From an uncultured Alphaproteobacteria bacterium (lineage in GTDB: Bacteria > Pseudomonadota > Alphaproteobacteria > Reyranellales > Reyranellaceae): a stretch of DNA of 15,726 bases. Below the pieces are notes generated by a model. That model had not been told where the DNA came from. It did no database searches and saw only the letters and a list, made by a program, of their open reading frames with translations. The position numbers were made by a program, and so were the translations under genes. Where the stretch lies: NCBI GenBank assembly GCA_903929895.1, contig CAIYWM010000429.1:1-15726 (forward strand), given 5' to 3'. Shown piece after piece: positions 5,780 through 13,185 of the stretch (its first letter is position 1; every line of letters starts with the position of its first letter).

Positions 5780-5807
5780 ATCTGGGGTGCGGTTGGCGCC
5801 GTTCAAG
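5780..5807 (-). promoter_or_regulatory. Heat-shock sigma-32 (RpoH) promoter candidate
   Basis: On the minus strand CTTGAA (5802-5807) is followed after 14 bases by CCCCAGAT (5780-5787). This is close to the RpoH consensus CTTGAAA / CCCCATnT. Transcription would begin near 5773, just before the first leader hairpin of hsp20. Confidence 0.65.
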
Positions 5808-5914
5808 GGCCGTCCAAACCCTCACCCATCGCCAGAGCGCTCCGGCTGGGGTAAGCTGCCCAAAACCCCTCCACCGCCCGGCCGCTCGAGCCTCCCGGGC
5901 CAAAGAACGAAAAG

Positions 5915-7666
5915 ATGACGTTGGTCGCTGACACAAGACGGCCGGGGGAACCTTTGGTTTCCGGCGCTCGGCCCATCCGTTCCGTTCCGACACGCCCGTC
6001 TGCCGCGGCAAAGGGAGAGCGCCGTGCGTTCGGCCGCTGGTTCTTGGGCTCGTCGCTCTATTCCCTGACCCTGAGCCAGGCCACGCCGCGCAGTTTCTTC
6101 GCGGTGGCCGCCGATGCCTGGCCGGGCGATCCGGTGCTCGGACAACGGCTGCTGCTGGCCGGCGAGTTCGCCGCCGCCGGCAGCACCGGCGTGGTGCTGC
6201 CCGATTCGGACGATCCGCCGTGGCAGCGCGCCGACGCCGCGCCGCTGTGGCTCGATGCTCTGAACGGGTTCGCCTGGCTGCGCGACCTGCGCGATAACGG
6301 CGATCCGCACGGTGCGCTGCTCGCCGCGAAGCTGGTCGACGACTGGACCAATCGCGAATGGCGCTGGTCGCCGGTGACGTGGAAGCGTGACGTGCTGGCG
6401 GCGCGCATGGTCGCCTGGATCCGGCATTATGAATGGATGGCCGCGGCGGCCGATGCAGGCTTCGCGGCCCGCTTCGTGTTCTCGCTCGGCCGCCAGCGGG
6501 TGCATCTGCGCCGCGTCGCGCGCCGTGGCATGGTCGGACACGAGGCCGTTTCCGTCTACAAGGCGCTGATCTTCGCCGACCTCGCCTTCATCCGTGACGG
6601 CAAGTACTTCGAGAAGAGCCTCGAGCAGTCGCTGGCGCGGCTCTCGAAGTTCCTGAAGCGCTATGTGCTGCACGACGGCATCGTGTCGGAGCGCGCGCCG
6701 CACCTGCAGCTCACGGTGTTGCGCCACCTGATCGACGTGCGGGCCGCCCTGGCGTCCGCCGAGCGCCGCGCACCGGCCGAGCTGGTCTCCGCGATCGACC
6801 GCATGGCGCCGATGCTGCGCTTCTTCCGCCATGGCGACGGCGGGTTGGCGCTGTTCAATGGCACATGGGAAGGCGACCGCCGCCTGATCGACCTCGTGCT
6901 GGCACGCTCCGGCTCGGGAGAGGTCGCGCCGGCGATGGCGCTGGCCAGCGGCTTCCAGCGCCTTTCCGCCGGCACCTCGCTGGTGATCGCCGATGCCGGC
7001 AGCCCGCCCGGCCGCGGCATGGACGGCATCGCCCATGCCGGCACCCTGAGCTTCGAGATGAGTGCGGCGCACGAGCGGCTGGTCGTGAACTGCGGCACCT
7101 ATCCCGGCGCGCCGCGCGACTGGCAGCATTTCATGCGTTTCACCGCCGCGCATTCGACCGCGGTGGTCGACGACGTGAATTCGACCGAGATCACCAACCA
7201 TGGCGCGCTGGAATATCGCGCGGGCAACGTGTTGATCGATCGCGCCGACGATGCCGGCGCCCAGTGGCTCGACATGTGCCATGACGGCTACCGCTCGCTC
7301 TACGGCATCATCCACCGCAGGCGCCTGTGGCTGTCGCCCGATGGCGGCGACCTGCGCGGCGAGGACTCGTTCCTCGGCTACGAGGGCCGGCCGGTCACCG
7401 TGCCGGACCGGCGCTACATCGTGCGCTTCCATCTGCACCCGACGGTGAAGGCGACCCTGGCCCAGAGCGGACAGGCGGTGCTGATGCGGCTGCCAAGCGG
7501 CCGCGGCTGGCGGCTGCGCGCAACAGGTGCCGGAATCGGCCTGGCCGAGAGCATCTATCTCGGCGAGGCCGGGCGCGTGCGCCGCACCGAACAGATCGTG
7601 CTGGTCGGCCAGGTGCCGGCGGAGGGAACCACCGTGAAGTGGGCCCTCACGCGCATGGAAGGCTGA
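5915..7666 (+). CDS. Heparinase II/III-like protein
   Basis: The protein has 583 residues and resembles the alphaproteobacterial heparinase II/III-like group. The helical N-terminal half (about 90-330) is toroid-like, with WLRDLR, WRWSPVTWKRDVLAARMVAWI and the segment HLRRVARRGMVGHEA. The C-terminal beta part begins near 370 with GIAHAGTLSFEMS and continues with HSTAVVDDVNSTE. Relatives are polysaccharide lyases acting on acidic polymers by beta-elimination, but the substrate here is unknown. The expected HxHxD-like site is reduced to AHAGT, so activity on uronic-acid polymers should not be assumed. No clear signal peptide is seen; the N-terminus is basic and low in hydrophobicity. The ribosome site before 5915 is weak, so the true start could differ slightly. 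It converges on trpS with a 3-base gap. Confidence 0.8.
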   Translation: MTLVADTRRPGEPLVSGARPIRSVPTRPSAAAKGERRAFGRWFLGSSLYSLTLSQATPRSFFAVAADAWPGDPVLGQRLLLAGEFAAAGSTGVVLPDSDDPPWQRADAAPLWLDALNGFAWLRDLRDNGDPHGALLAAKLVDDWTNREWRWSPVTWKRDVLAARMVAWIRHYEWMAAAADAGFAARFVFSLGRQRVHLRRVARRGMVGHEAVSVYKALIFADLAFIRDGKYFEKSLEQSLARLSKFLKRYVLHDGIVSERAPHLQLTVLRHLIDVRAALASAERRAPAELVSAIDRMAPMLRFFRHGDGGLALFNGTWEGDRRLIDLVLARSGSGEVAPAMALASGFQRLSAGTSLVIADAGSPPGRGMDGIAHAGTLSFEMSAAHERLVVNCGTYPGAPRDWQHFMRFTAAHSTAVVDDVNSTEITNHGALEYRAGNVLIDRADDAGAQWLDMCHDGYRSLYGIIHRRRLWLSPDGGDLRGEDSFLGYEGRPVTVPDRRYIVRFHLHPTVKATLAQSGQAVLMRLPSGRGWRLRATGAGIGLAESIYLGEAGRVRRTEQIVLVGQVPAEGTTVKWALTRMEG

Positions 7667-7669
7667 CGG

Positions 7670-8743
7670 CTACGGCTTGAGGAAGCCGACCGCCCGGTAG
7701 ACTTCGTCGAGGATCGGCGCGGCGACGGCGCGGGCGCGCTGGGCGCCGTTGCGCAGCACGCCGTCGACATGGCCGGGATCCTTCATCAGCCGTTGCATCT
7801 CCGCGCCGATCGGGCCGAGCTTGGCCACGGCGAGTTCGGTCAGCGCCGTCTTGAACTCGGAAAACAGCATGCCGGCGAACTGGGCGACCACGGCGTCCTT
7901 CTCCTGGTCGGCGAGGGCGGCGTAGATGCCCAGCAGGTTGTCGGCGTCCGGCCGCTTCTCGGCATCTTCCAGCGTATCCGGCATCGGCAGCGGGTCGGTC
8001 TTGGCGCGACGGATCTTCTGGGCGATCGCGTCGGCATCGTCGGTGAGGTTGATGCGCGAATAATCCGACGGATCGGACTTGCTCATCTTCTTGGTGCCGT
8101 CGCGCAGGCTCATGACGCGCGTTGCCGCGCCAAAAATCAGCGGCTCGGTGATCGGGAAGAAGTCGGGCTGGCCGAAATCGTTGTTGAACTTGATGGCGAT
8201 GTCGCGCGTCAGCTCGAGATGCTGCTTCTGGTCCTCGCCGACCGGCACGTGCGTGGCCTTGTAGATCAGGATGTCGGCCGCCATCAGGGCAGGATAGGCG
8301 AACAGGCCCAGCGAGACGTTCTCGCGGTCCTTGCCGGCCTTCTCCTTGAACTGCGTCATGCGGCTCATCCAGCCCATGCGCGCGACGCAATTGAAGATCC
8401 AGGCGAGCTGCGCGTGCTCGGGCACCATCGACTGGTTGAAGACGATCTGCTTGGTGCCGTCGACGCCGGCCGCCAGGAACGCCGAGGCGATCTCGCGCGT
8501 CTGCGCGGCGAGCATCTTGGGATCCTGCGGCACGGTGATCGCGTGCTGGTCGACGACGCAGTACAGGCACTCGTAGTCGTTCTGCAGGCGCGCGAAGTTG
8601 CGGATCGCACCGAGATAGTTGCCGAGATGGAGATTGCCGGTGGGCTGTACGCCCGAGAGGATGCGGCCCTTGAGGCCGCGCGCTTCGTAAGCGGCAAGAT
8701 GCGGGTTGGGCGTGCCGGCGGCGCCAGTCGTCGTGTCGGTCAT
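7670..8743 (-). CDS. trpS: Tryptophanyl-tRNA synthetase
   Basis: The protein has 357 residues, a normal length for the class I enzyme that joins tryptophan to tRNA-Trp using ATP. The HIGH-type motif is HLGN (39-42) in [17 protein letters not shown], and the KMSKS loop is intact at about residues 216-221 ([10 protein letters not shown]). [18 protein letters not shown] and [16 protein letters not shown] are typical TrpRS blocks. I chose ATG at 8741-8743 with CGGAG upstream, rather than the 19-residue-longer frame, because the extension ([13 protein letters not shown]) is not family-like and lies in the leader. In many alphaproteobacteria trpS directly follows murJ. Here murJ is on the same strand but three other genes intervene, so trpS needs its own promoter (candidate at 8824-8852). 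Confidence 0.97.
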   Translation of the reverse strand: MTDTTTGAAGTPNPHLAAYEARGLKGRILSGVQPTGNLHLGNYLGAIRNFARLQNDYECLYCVVDQHAITVPQDPKMLAAQTREIASAFLAAGVDGTKQIVFNQSMVPEHAQLAWIFNCVARMGWMSRMTQFKEKAGKDRENVSLGLFAYPALMAADILIYKATHVPVGEDQKQHLELTRDIAIKFNNDFGQPDFFPITEPLIFGAATRVMSLRDGTKKMSKSDPSDYSRINLTDDADAIAQKIRRAKTDPLPMPDTLEDAEKRPDADNLLGIYAALADQEKDAVVAQFAGMLFSEFKTALTELAVAKLGPIGAEMQRLMKDPGHVDGVLRNGAQRARAVAAPILDEVYRAVGFLKP

Positions 8744-8823
8744 GGATGTGGACTCCGGGTCAGGTCGATGGCGCGGGGTTTGGACCTCCGCGCACCCCAC
8801 CGGTGGAAGGTCAGGGGCGCGCG

Positions 8824-8852
8824 GGTATCGCGCAAAGCGCCGGCCCGATCAA
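8824..8852 (-). promoter_or_regulatory. Promoter candidate for trpS
   Basis: On the minus strand TTGATC (8847-8852), a 17-base spacer and GATACC (8824-8829). Only 4 and 3 hexamer positions match, but spacing is ideal and the leader would be about 70 bases. No T-box or Trp-rich leader peptide was recognised. Confidence 0.3.
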
Positions 8853-8972
8853 GCATCGAACCGTTGTGGCATTGACGCCGGCGGCGCGGGCTGTTCCGAT
8901 CGCACTCGCACGCATCTTGCAGCATAGCGGGAGCGTCAGGGAACGGCTTCGACGATCGCTGTGGAGGCATCG

Positions 8973-10763
8973 ATGAACGAGCGTGGCTTGCGGAGTCTCG
9001 TCGACAAGGTGAAAGCCGGCCGCCTGTCGCGCCGCGGCTTCATCCGGCGCCTGGCGGCGGCGGGTTTGACCGCGCCCATGGCGACCCAGCTCCTGGCGCT
9101 CTCCGGCGTGGCGATGGCGCAATCCCGACCGGTCTACAAGCCCACCAGGCGCGGGGGCGGCGGCCTGCTCAAGGTGATGTGGTGGCAGGGGCCGACCCTC
9201 CTCAATCCGCACTTCGCGGTCGGCACCAAGGACCAGGATGCTTCGCGGATTTTCTACGAGCCGCTGGCGGCGTGGGACCGCGATGGCAACCTGAGGCCCA
9301 AGCTCGCGGCCTCGATCCCCAACCGGGCCGACGGCACGCGGTCGGCCGATGGGCTCTCGGTGGTCTGGAAGCTGAAGCGGGACGTGCGCTGGCATGACGG
9401 CAGGCCCTTCACTGCCGACGATGTGGTCTTCACCTGGCAGTATTCGAGCGATCCGGCCACGGCGACGGTGTCGAACGGCTCCTACAGGGACGTCACGGTC
9501 GAGAAGGTCGACGACCACGCCGTGCGCGTGACCTTCAAGCAGCCGACGCCGTTCTGGGCCGATACGTTTGTCGGCTGGGCCGGCTGCATCATCCCCAAGC
9601 ATCTGTTCGGCGACTATACGGGAGCGAAGTCGCGCGAGGCGCCGACCAATCTGAAGCCGGTGGGAACCGGCCCGTATAAATTCAAGGACTTCAAGCCGGG
9701 CGACCTGGTCACCGGCGAGATCAACACCGACTACCATGAGCCCAACCGGCCGCATTTCGACGCGATCGAGATGAAGGGCGGCGGCGATGCGGTGTCGGCG
9801 GCGCGCGCCGTGCTGCAGACCGGCGAATACCACTTCGCCTGGAACCTGCAGGTCGAGGACGAAATCCTCGTGCGCATGGAGAAGGGCGGCAAGGGACGGG
9901 TCATCGTCACCTTGGGCGGCGGCATCGAGCACATGCAGCTGAACAACACTGATCCGTGGACCGAGGTCGATGGCGAGCGGTCCAGTCTCAAGACCAGGCA
10001 TCCGATCCTGTCGGACCGGGCGGTGCGCGAGGCGCTCTCGCTGGTGATCGACAAGAAGTCGATCCAGGACCACATCTACGGCCGCATCGGCATCGCGACG
10101 GCCAACTACATCAACAACCCCGAGCGCTTCCGCTCGACCAGGACGTCCTACGAGTTCAACGTCGACAAGGCCAATGCCGTGCTCGACAAAGCGGGCTGGG
10201 TACGCGGCGCCGACGGCGTGCGGGCCAAGGACGGAAAGAGACTGAAGTTCGTCTACCAGACCTCGATCAACCAGCCGCGCCAGAAGACGCAGCAGATCAT
10301 CAAGCAGGCCGCCCAGCGGGCCGGAATCGACATGGAGCTGAAGTCGGTGACGGCCTCGGTGTTCTTTTCCTCCGACGTCGCCAATCCCGACACCTACACC
10401 AAGTTCTATGCCGACCTTCAGGAATACAGCAACGGCATGAACGCGCCCGATCCCGAGGTCTTCCTGCGCCAGTTCTGCTCATGGGAGGCGGCCACGAAGG
10501 ACAACAAGTGGCAAGGCCGCAACATCACGCGCTGGCAGAACAAGGAGTATGACGAGACGCACAAGGCGGCCCAGGTCGAACTCGATCCGGTGAAGCGCGC
10601 CGCCATGCTCATCAGGTGCAACGAGCTGGTGATCGAGAACCATGTGGTGATCCCGCTGGTCATGCGGCCGAACGCTGCCGCTGCCGCCTCCAGTCTCGTG
10701 CTCGAGATCAGCGGCTGGGACAACAACACGGGGGATCTCGCGAACTGGTATCGCGAGGGATGA
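8973..10763 (+). CDS. Tat-exported peptide-type ABC substrate-binding protein
   Basis: The protein has 596 residues and belongs to the family 5 (DppA/OppA-type) extracellular solute-binding proteins. A twin-arginine signal is clear: SRRGFI at 19-24, a hydrophobic stretch to about residue 47, and probable cleavage after AMA (47-49), so it folds in the cytoplasm before export. Family blocks include LLNPHF, FYEPLAAWDRDGNLRPKLA, WKLKRDVRWHDGRPFTADDVVFTW, GTGPYKFKDFKPGD and the late RHPILSDRAVREALSLVIDKK. An in-frame GTG at 8961 exists, but GGAGG lies 5 bases before ATG 8973, so the latter is the start. No permease or ATPase gene is adjacent; the protein must use a transporter encoded elsewhere or act alone. 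The ligand is unknown (peptides, opines, glycosides and nickel are all known in the family). Confidence 0.92.
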   Translation: MNERGLRSLVDKVKAGRLSRRGFIRRLAAAGLTAPMATQLLALSGVAMAQSRPVYKPTRRGGGGLLKVMWWQGPTLLNPHFAVGTKDQDASRIFYEPLAAWDRDGNLRPKLAASIPNRADGTRSADGLSVVWKLKRDVRWHDGRPFTADDVVFTWQYSSDPATATVSNGSYRDVTVEKVDDHAVRVTFKQPTPFWADTFVGWAGCIIPKHLFGDYTGAKSREAPTNLKPVGTGPYKFKDFKPGDLVTGEINTDYHEPNRPHFDAIEMKGGGDAVSAARAVLQTGEYHFAWNLQVEDEILVRMEKGGKGRVIVTLGGGIEHMQLNNTDPWTEVDGERSSLKTRHPILSDRAVREALSLVIDKKSIQDHIYGRIGIATANYINNPERFRSTRTSYEFNVDKANAVLDKAGWVRGADGVRAKDGKRLKFVYQTSINQPRQKTQQIIKQAAQRAGIDMELKSVTASVFFSSDVANPDTYTKFYADLQEYSNGMNAPDPEVFLRQFCSWEAATKDNKWQGRNITRWQNKEYDETHKAAQVELDPVKRAAMLIRCNELVIENHVVIPLVMRPNAAAAASSLVLEISGWDNNTGDLANWYREG

Positions 10764-10808
10764 TCGGACGAGAAGCAGTCGAAACTGGTTGTCGCTCGCG
10801 CCGGCGAC

Positions 10809-10886
10809 ATGACCCCTCCGTCGGCGTAAGACGCCGCCACCTCCCCATTCAAATGGGGAGGTGGCCCGCACGGCCGGAGGGGTCAT
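10809..10886. repeat. Branched palindromic intergenic element
   Basis: The outer arms ATGACCCCTCCG (10809-10820) and CGGAGGGGTCAT (10875-10886) are perfect 12-bp complements. Inside are two more hairpins: CGGCGT-AAG-ACGCCG (10822-10836) and CCACCTCCCCATT / AATGGGGAGGTGG (10837-10849 / 10852-10864). The whole can fold as a three-way junction. It lies between two convergent genes and could stop transcription from both sides. The compact form resembles short mobile palindromic repeats that recur in bacterial intergenic DNA, but only one copy is in the window. Confidence 0.8.
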
Positions 10887-10892
10887 TAGTCG

Positions 10893-12176
10893 TCACGCCC
10901 TTTCGCGATCCCTGTCGGGATGATGGAACAGCAGGACCACCAGCACCGAAGACAGGGCGAGCGCCGTCATCAGCAGGAAACCGTCGGCGAAGGAGCCGCG
11001 CAGGTTCAGCACCCAGCCGGTGATGACCGGCGCCAGGAAGCCCGCGATGGCGAAGGCCAGATCCATGAGGCCGAGCGCCGTCGCGGCCCGTTGAGGCACG
11101 ATGTCGACGTTCACCGCAAAGTAGGCGGCGTTGGCCCCCATCGACGCCGCGACGGCCACGGTGATGCCGGCGACGGCGACGGTGAGATTGTCGGTGAGGG
11201 CCACCGGCACCACCGCGAGGGCCGCCACCAGCTGACTGCCGGCGATCAGCCAGGAGCGTGCGATGCGCATGCTGCCCGTTCTCTTCAGCAGGTGATCCGA
11301 CCAGCGGCCCATGGCCCACAGCAGGACGGCGGCCGACAGCCAGGGCAGAACGGAGAACAGGCCGACGGAGGCGAGGTCCAGACCGTACTTGCGTTCCAGG
11401 TAGCTCGGCAGCCAGGTCATGAAGAAGAACAGGAAGTAGCCGAATACGAAGAAGGCCCAATAGTTCGCGAGAAGCGTGCGGTTGGTCAGCAGTTCCTTGA
11501 GCACGCCCGGTTCCGGCCAGGATTTCAGCACCGCGTGCGGGGCTGCCGTGACGCCGGGATCGACCTTGCGGATATGGGCGAGCTCGGCTTCGTTCACGAG
11601 GCGCGATTGCGACGGGTCGTCCCGGAAGCAGAAATACCAGAGCGGAATCCAGGCGGCGGAGAGCGCGAACAGCACCGCGAAGGTGAGGCGCCAGTCGAGC
11701 CATCCGAGAAGCACCGTCACCAGCGGACCACCAATCGCCAGCGCCAGCGGCACCGCCAGCAGCGCGTTCGCCAGTGCCGTCGCCCGCTCGTGCGGCGACA
11801 GCCAGTGGCTGACCGCGCCAGTGAGGGCGGGGAAGTTGGGCCCTTCCGCGACGCCCAGCAGCACACGGGCTGCATAGAGGATGGTCACGCTGGTCGCGAG
11901 CGCGGTTGCTCCGATGGACAGGCTCCACAGCACGGCTGCAAGCGTGAGGATCATCCGGGCGCCGTAGCGGTCGACGGCGAAGCCACCAAGCAGGGTCGTC
12001 ACGGCATAGCCCAGGCCGAAGGCGCCGAGGATGGCGCCGGTCGCCTCCGGCGACAGGCCGAGATCGCGCTGGATCATGGGGATGGCGTAGGAGAGCGCCG
12101 CCCGGTCGATGTAGTTCACGACGGTGGTCGCGAACAGCAGGAAGACGATGAACCAGCGATACCGGCTGCGCGCCAT
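10893..12176 (-). CDS. MFS transporter, anion:cation symporter-like
   Basis: The protein has 427 residues and about 12 hydrophobic membrane segments, so it is an inner-membrane transporter. Helix 1 ends in VNYIDRAALSYAIP (20-33), a pattern common in the anion:cation symporter (ACS) family of sugar-acid and organic-acid carriers. The loop 2-3 signature GGFAVDRYGAR is at 64-74, and RVLLGVAEGPNFPA follows in helix 4. ACS members take up galactonate, glucarate, phthalate and similar carboxylates with protons; the substrate here is unknown. The start at 12176 has AAGGAG 7-8 bases upstream. It diverges from the zinc deacylase across 55 bases, which suggests shared control and perhaps uptake of an acylated or carboxylated substrate for that enzyme. 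Its 3' end meets the branched palindrome. Confidence 0.9.
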   Translation of the reverse strand: MARSRYRWFIVFLLFATTVVNYIDRAALSYAIPMIQRDLGLSPEATGAILGAFGLGYAVTTLLGGFAVDRYGARMILTLAAVLWSLSIGATALATSVTILYAARVLLGVAEGPNFPALTGAVSHWLSPHERATALANALLAVPLALAIGGPLVTVLLGWLDWRLTFAVLFALSAAWIPLWYFCFRDDPSQSRLVNEAELAHIRKVDPGVTAAPHAVLKSWPEPGVLKELLTNRTLLANYWAFFVFGYFLFFFMTWLPSYLERKYGLDLASVGLFSVLPWLSAAVLLWAMGRWSDHLLKRTGSMRIARSWLIAGSQLVAALAVVPVALTDNLTVAVAGITVAVAASMGANAAYFAVNVDIVPQRAATALGLMDLAFAIAGFLAPVITGWVLNLRGSFADGFLLMTALALSSVLVVLLFHHPDRDRERA

Positions 12177-12231
12177 TGGCTTCTCCTTGTCCCTGGCAAA
12201 CTAGCATGCGAAGGAGCGGTGCAACCTGCCG
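12177..12231. promoter_or_regulatory. Short divergent intergenic region
   Basis: Only 55 bases separate two divergent start codons. The strip contains an AAGGAG ribosome site on each strand and a GCATGC palindrome at its centre-right. No clear -35/-10 pair fits within it, so at least one promoter must overlap a coding region. This geometry is common for co-regulated transporter/enzyme pairs. Confidence 0.4.
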
Positions 12232-13185
12232 ATGGTCCTGAACATGTCCGATAATCCGCCGATCGAATTCACCTTCCCCGACCTTCGCAAATGGGAGGCG
12301 GGCGCCGCGCCCTATATCCACGTCCTTGAGAGCGGCGAGCCCGGGCCGACGGTGATGGTGGCGTCGCTGACGCACGGCAACGAAGTCTCTGGGGCCATCG
12401 TGGTCGACGCGTTGCTGGCCGCGAAGGTGATGCCGCGCAAGGGCACGCTGATCCTGTCCTTCAACAACATCGAGGCCTATCACTCGTTCGATCCCAAGAC
12501 GCCGTTCAAGTCGCGCCTGGTCGAAGAGGATTTCAACCGGGTGTGGGGCCGGCTCGACGAGCCCGCGACCACAGTCGAGACCAGGCGGGCGCAGGTGCTG
12601 AGGCCCTTCGTTGAGCGCGCCGACCTGCTGCTCGACCTCCATTCCATGCACGACGATTGCGTGCCCCTGATGCTGTCCGGCCCGCTCGACAAGGGCGTGG
12701 CCTTCGCGAAGAGGATCGGCACGCCGGTCGACATCGTGCGCGACGCCGGTCATGCCGCCGGCATGCGCATGCGCGACTATGGTGGGTTCGGCGATCCGAA
12801 CAGCCCGAAGAACGCGCTGCTGATCGAGACCGGCCAGCACTGGCGCGCCTCCTCGGTCGTGGTCGCCAAGGACGTGACGGCCCGCTTCCTGGTCGAGACC
12901 GGCAGTCTCGAGGAGTCCGATCTGCCGGCCGGCTGGCGCCAGCCGACGCCTGCCAGCCAGCGCGTCGTCGAGGTGACGCATGCTGTCGCCACGAAGCGCG
13001 GCAACTTCACGCCGGCGCAGCGCTTCGAGGGCCAGGACGTGATCGCCAAGGCGGGCACAGTCCTGGGCCATGACGACGACGAGCCGGTGACGACGCCGTA
13101 CGACGATTGCGTGCTGGTCATGCCCTCGTCGAGCCGCCCGCTGCGGCCCGGCGTCACGGTTGTTCGCCTGGGTCGGCTGACTTGA
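12232..13185 (+). CDS. Zinc deacylase, AstE/aspartoacylase family
   Basis: The protein has 317 residues and resembles the succinylglutamate desuccinylase/aspartoacylase group of M14-like zinc hydrolases. The zinc ligands are visible: His48 and Glu51 in THGNE, and His137 in LLLDLHSMH. The substrate-binding FNR (101-103) and the catalytic glutamate Glu199 in LLIETGQHW fit the family. Members remove the acyl group from N-acyl amino acids such as N-acetylaspartate or N-succinylglutamate. AstE proper sits in an ast operon, which is absent, so the substrate is open. Start: ATG 12232, with AAGGAG about 15 bases upstream; an in-frame ATG at 12244 is an alternative. It diverges from an MFS carrier and overlaps the murJ 3' end by 32 bases on the opposite strand. 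Confidence 0.88.
   Translation: MVLNMSDNPPIEFTFPDLRKWEAGAAPYIHVLESGEPGPTVMVASLTHGNEVSGAIVVDALLAAKVMPRKGTLILSFNNIEAYHSFDPKTPFKSRLVEEDFNRVWGRLDEPATTVETRRAQVLRPFVERADLLLDLHSMHDDCVPLMLSGPLDKGVAFAKRIGTPVDIVRDAGHAAGMRMRDYGGFGDPNSPKNALLIETGQHWRASSVVVAKDVTARFLVETGSLEESDLPAGWRQPTPASQRVVEVTHAVATKRGNFTPAQRFEGQDVIAKAGTVLGHDDDEPVTTPYDDCVLVMPSSSRPLRPGVTVVRLGRLT

Noticed and set aside
5822..7438. Antisense 538-residue frame in the heparinase-like gene
   Set aside because: Histidine- and arginine-rich shadow without family features; the plus-strand frame has recognisable blocks.
12195..12210. TGGCAAACTAGCATGC as a sigma-54 promoter for the deacylase
   Set aside because: GG and GC are separated by 11 bases instead of 10, and the -12 lacks TTGC.
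10849..13071. 740-residue minus-strand frame over the MFS and deacylase genes
   Set aside because: It runs across two genes that have intact motifs (MFS loop 2-3, zinc ligands) in other frames; its length comes from high G+C.
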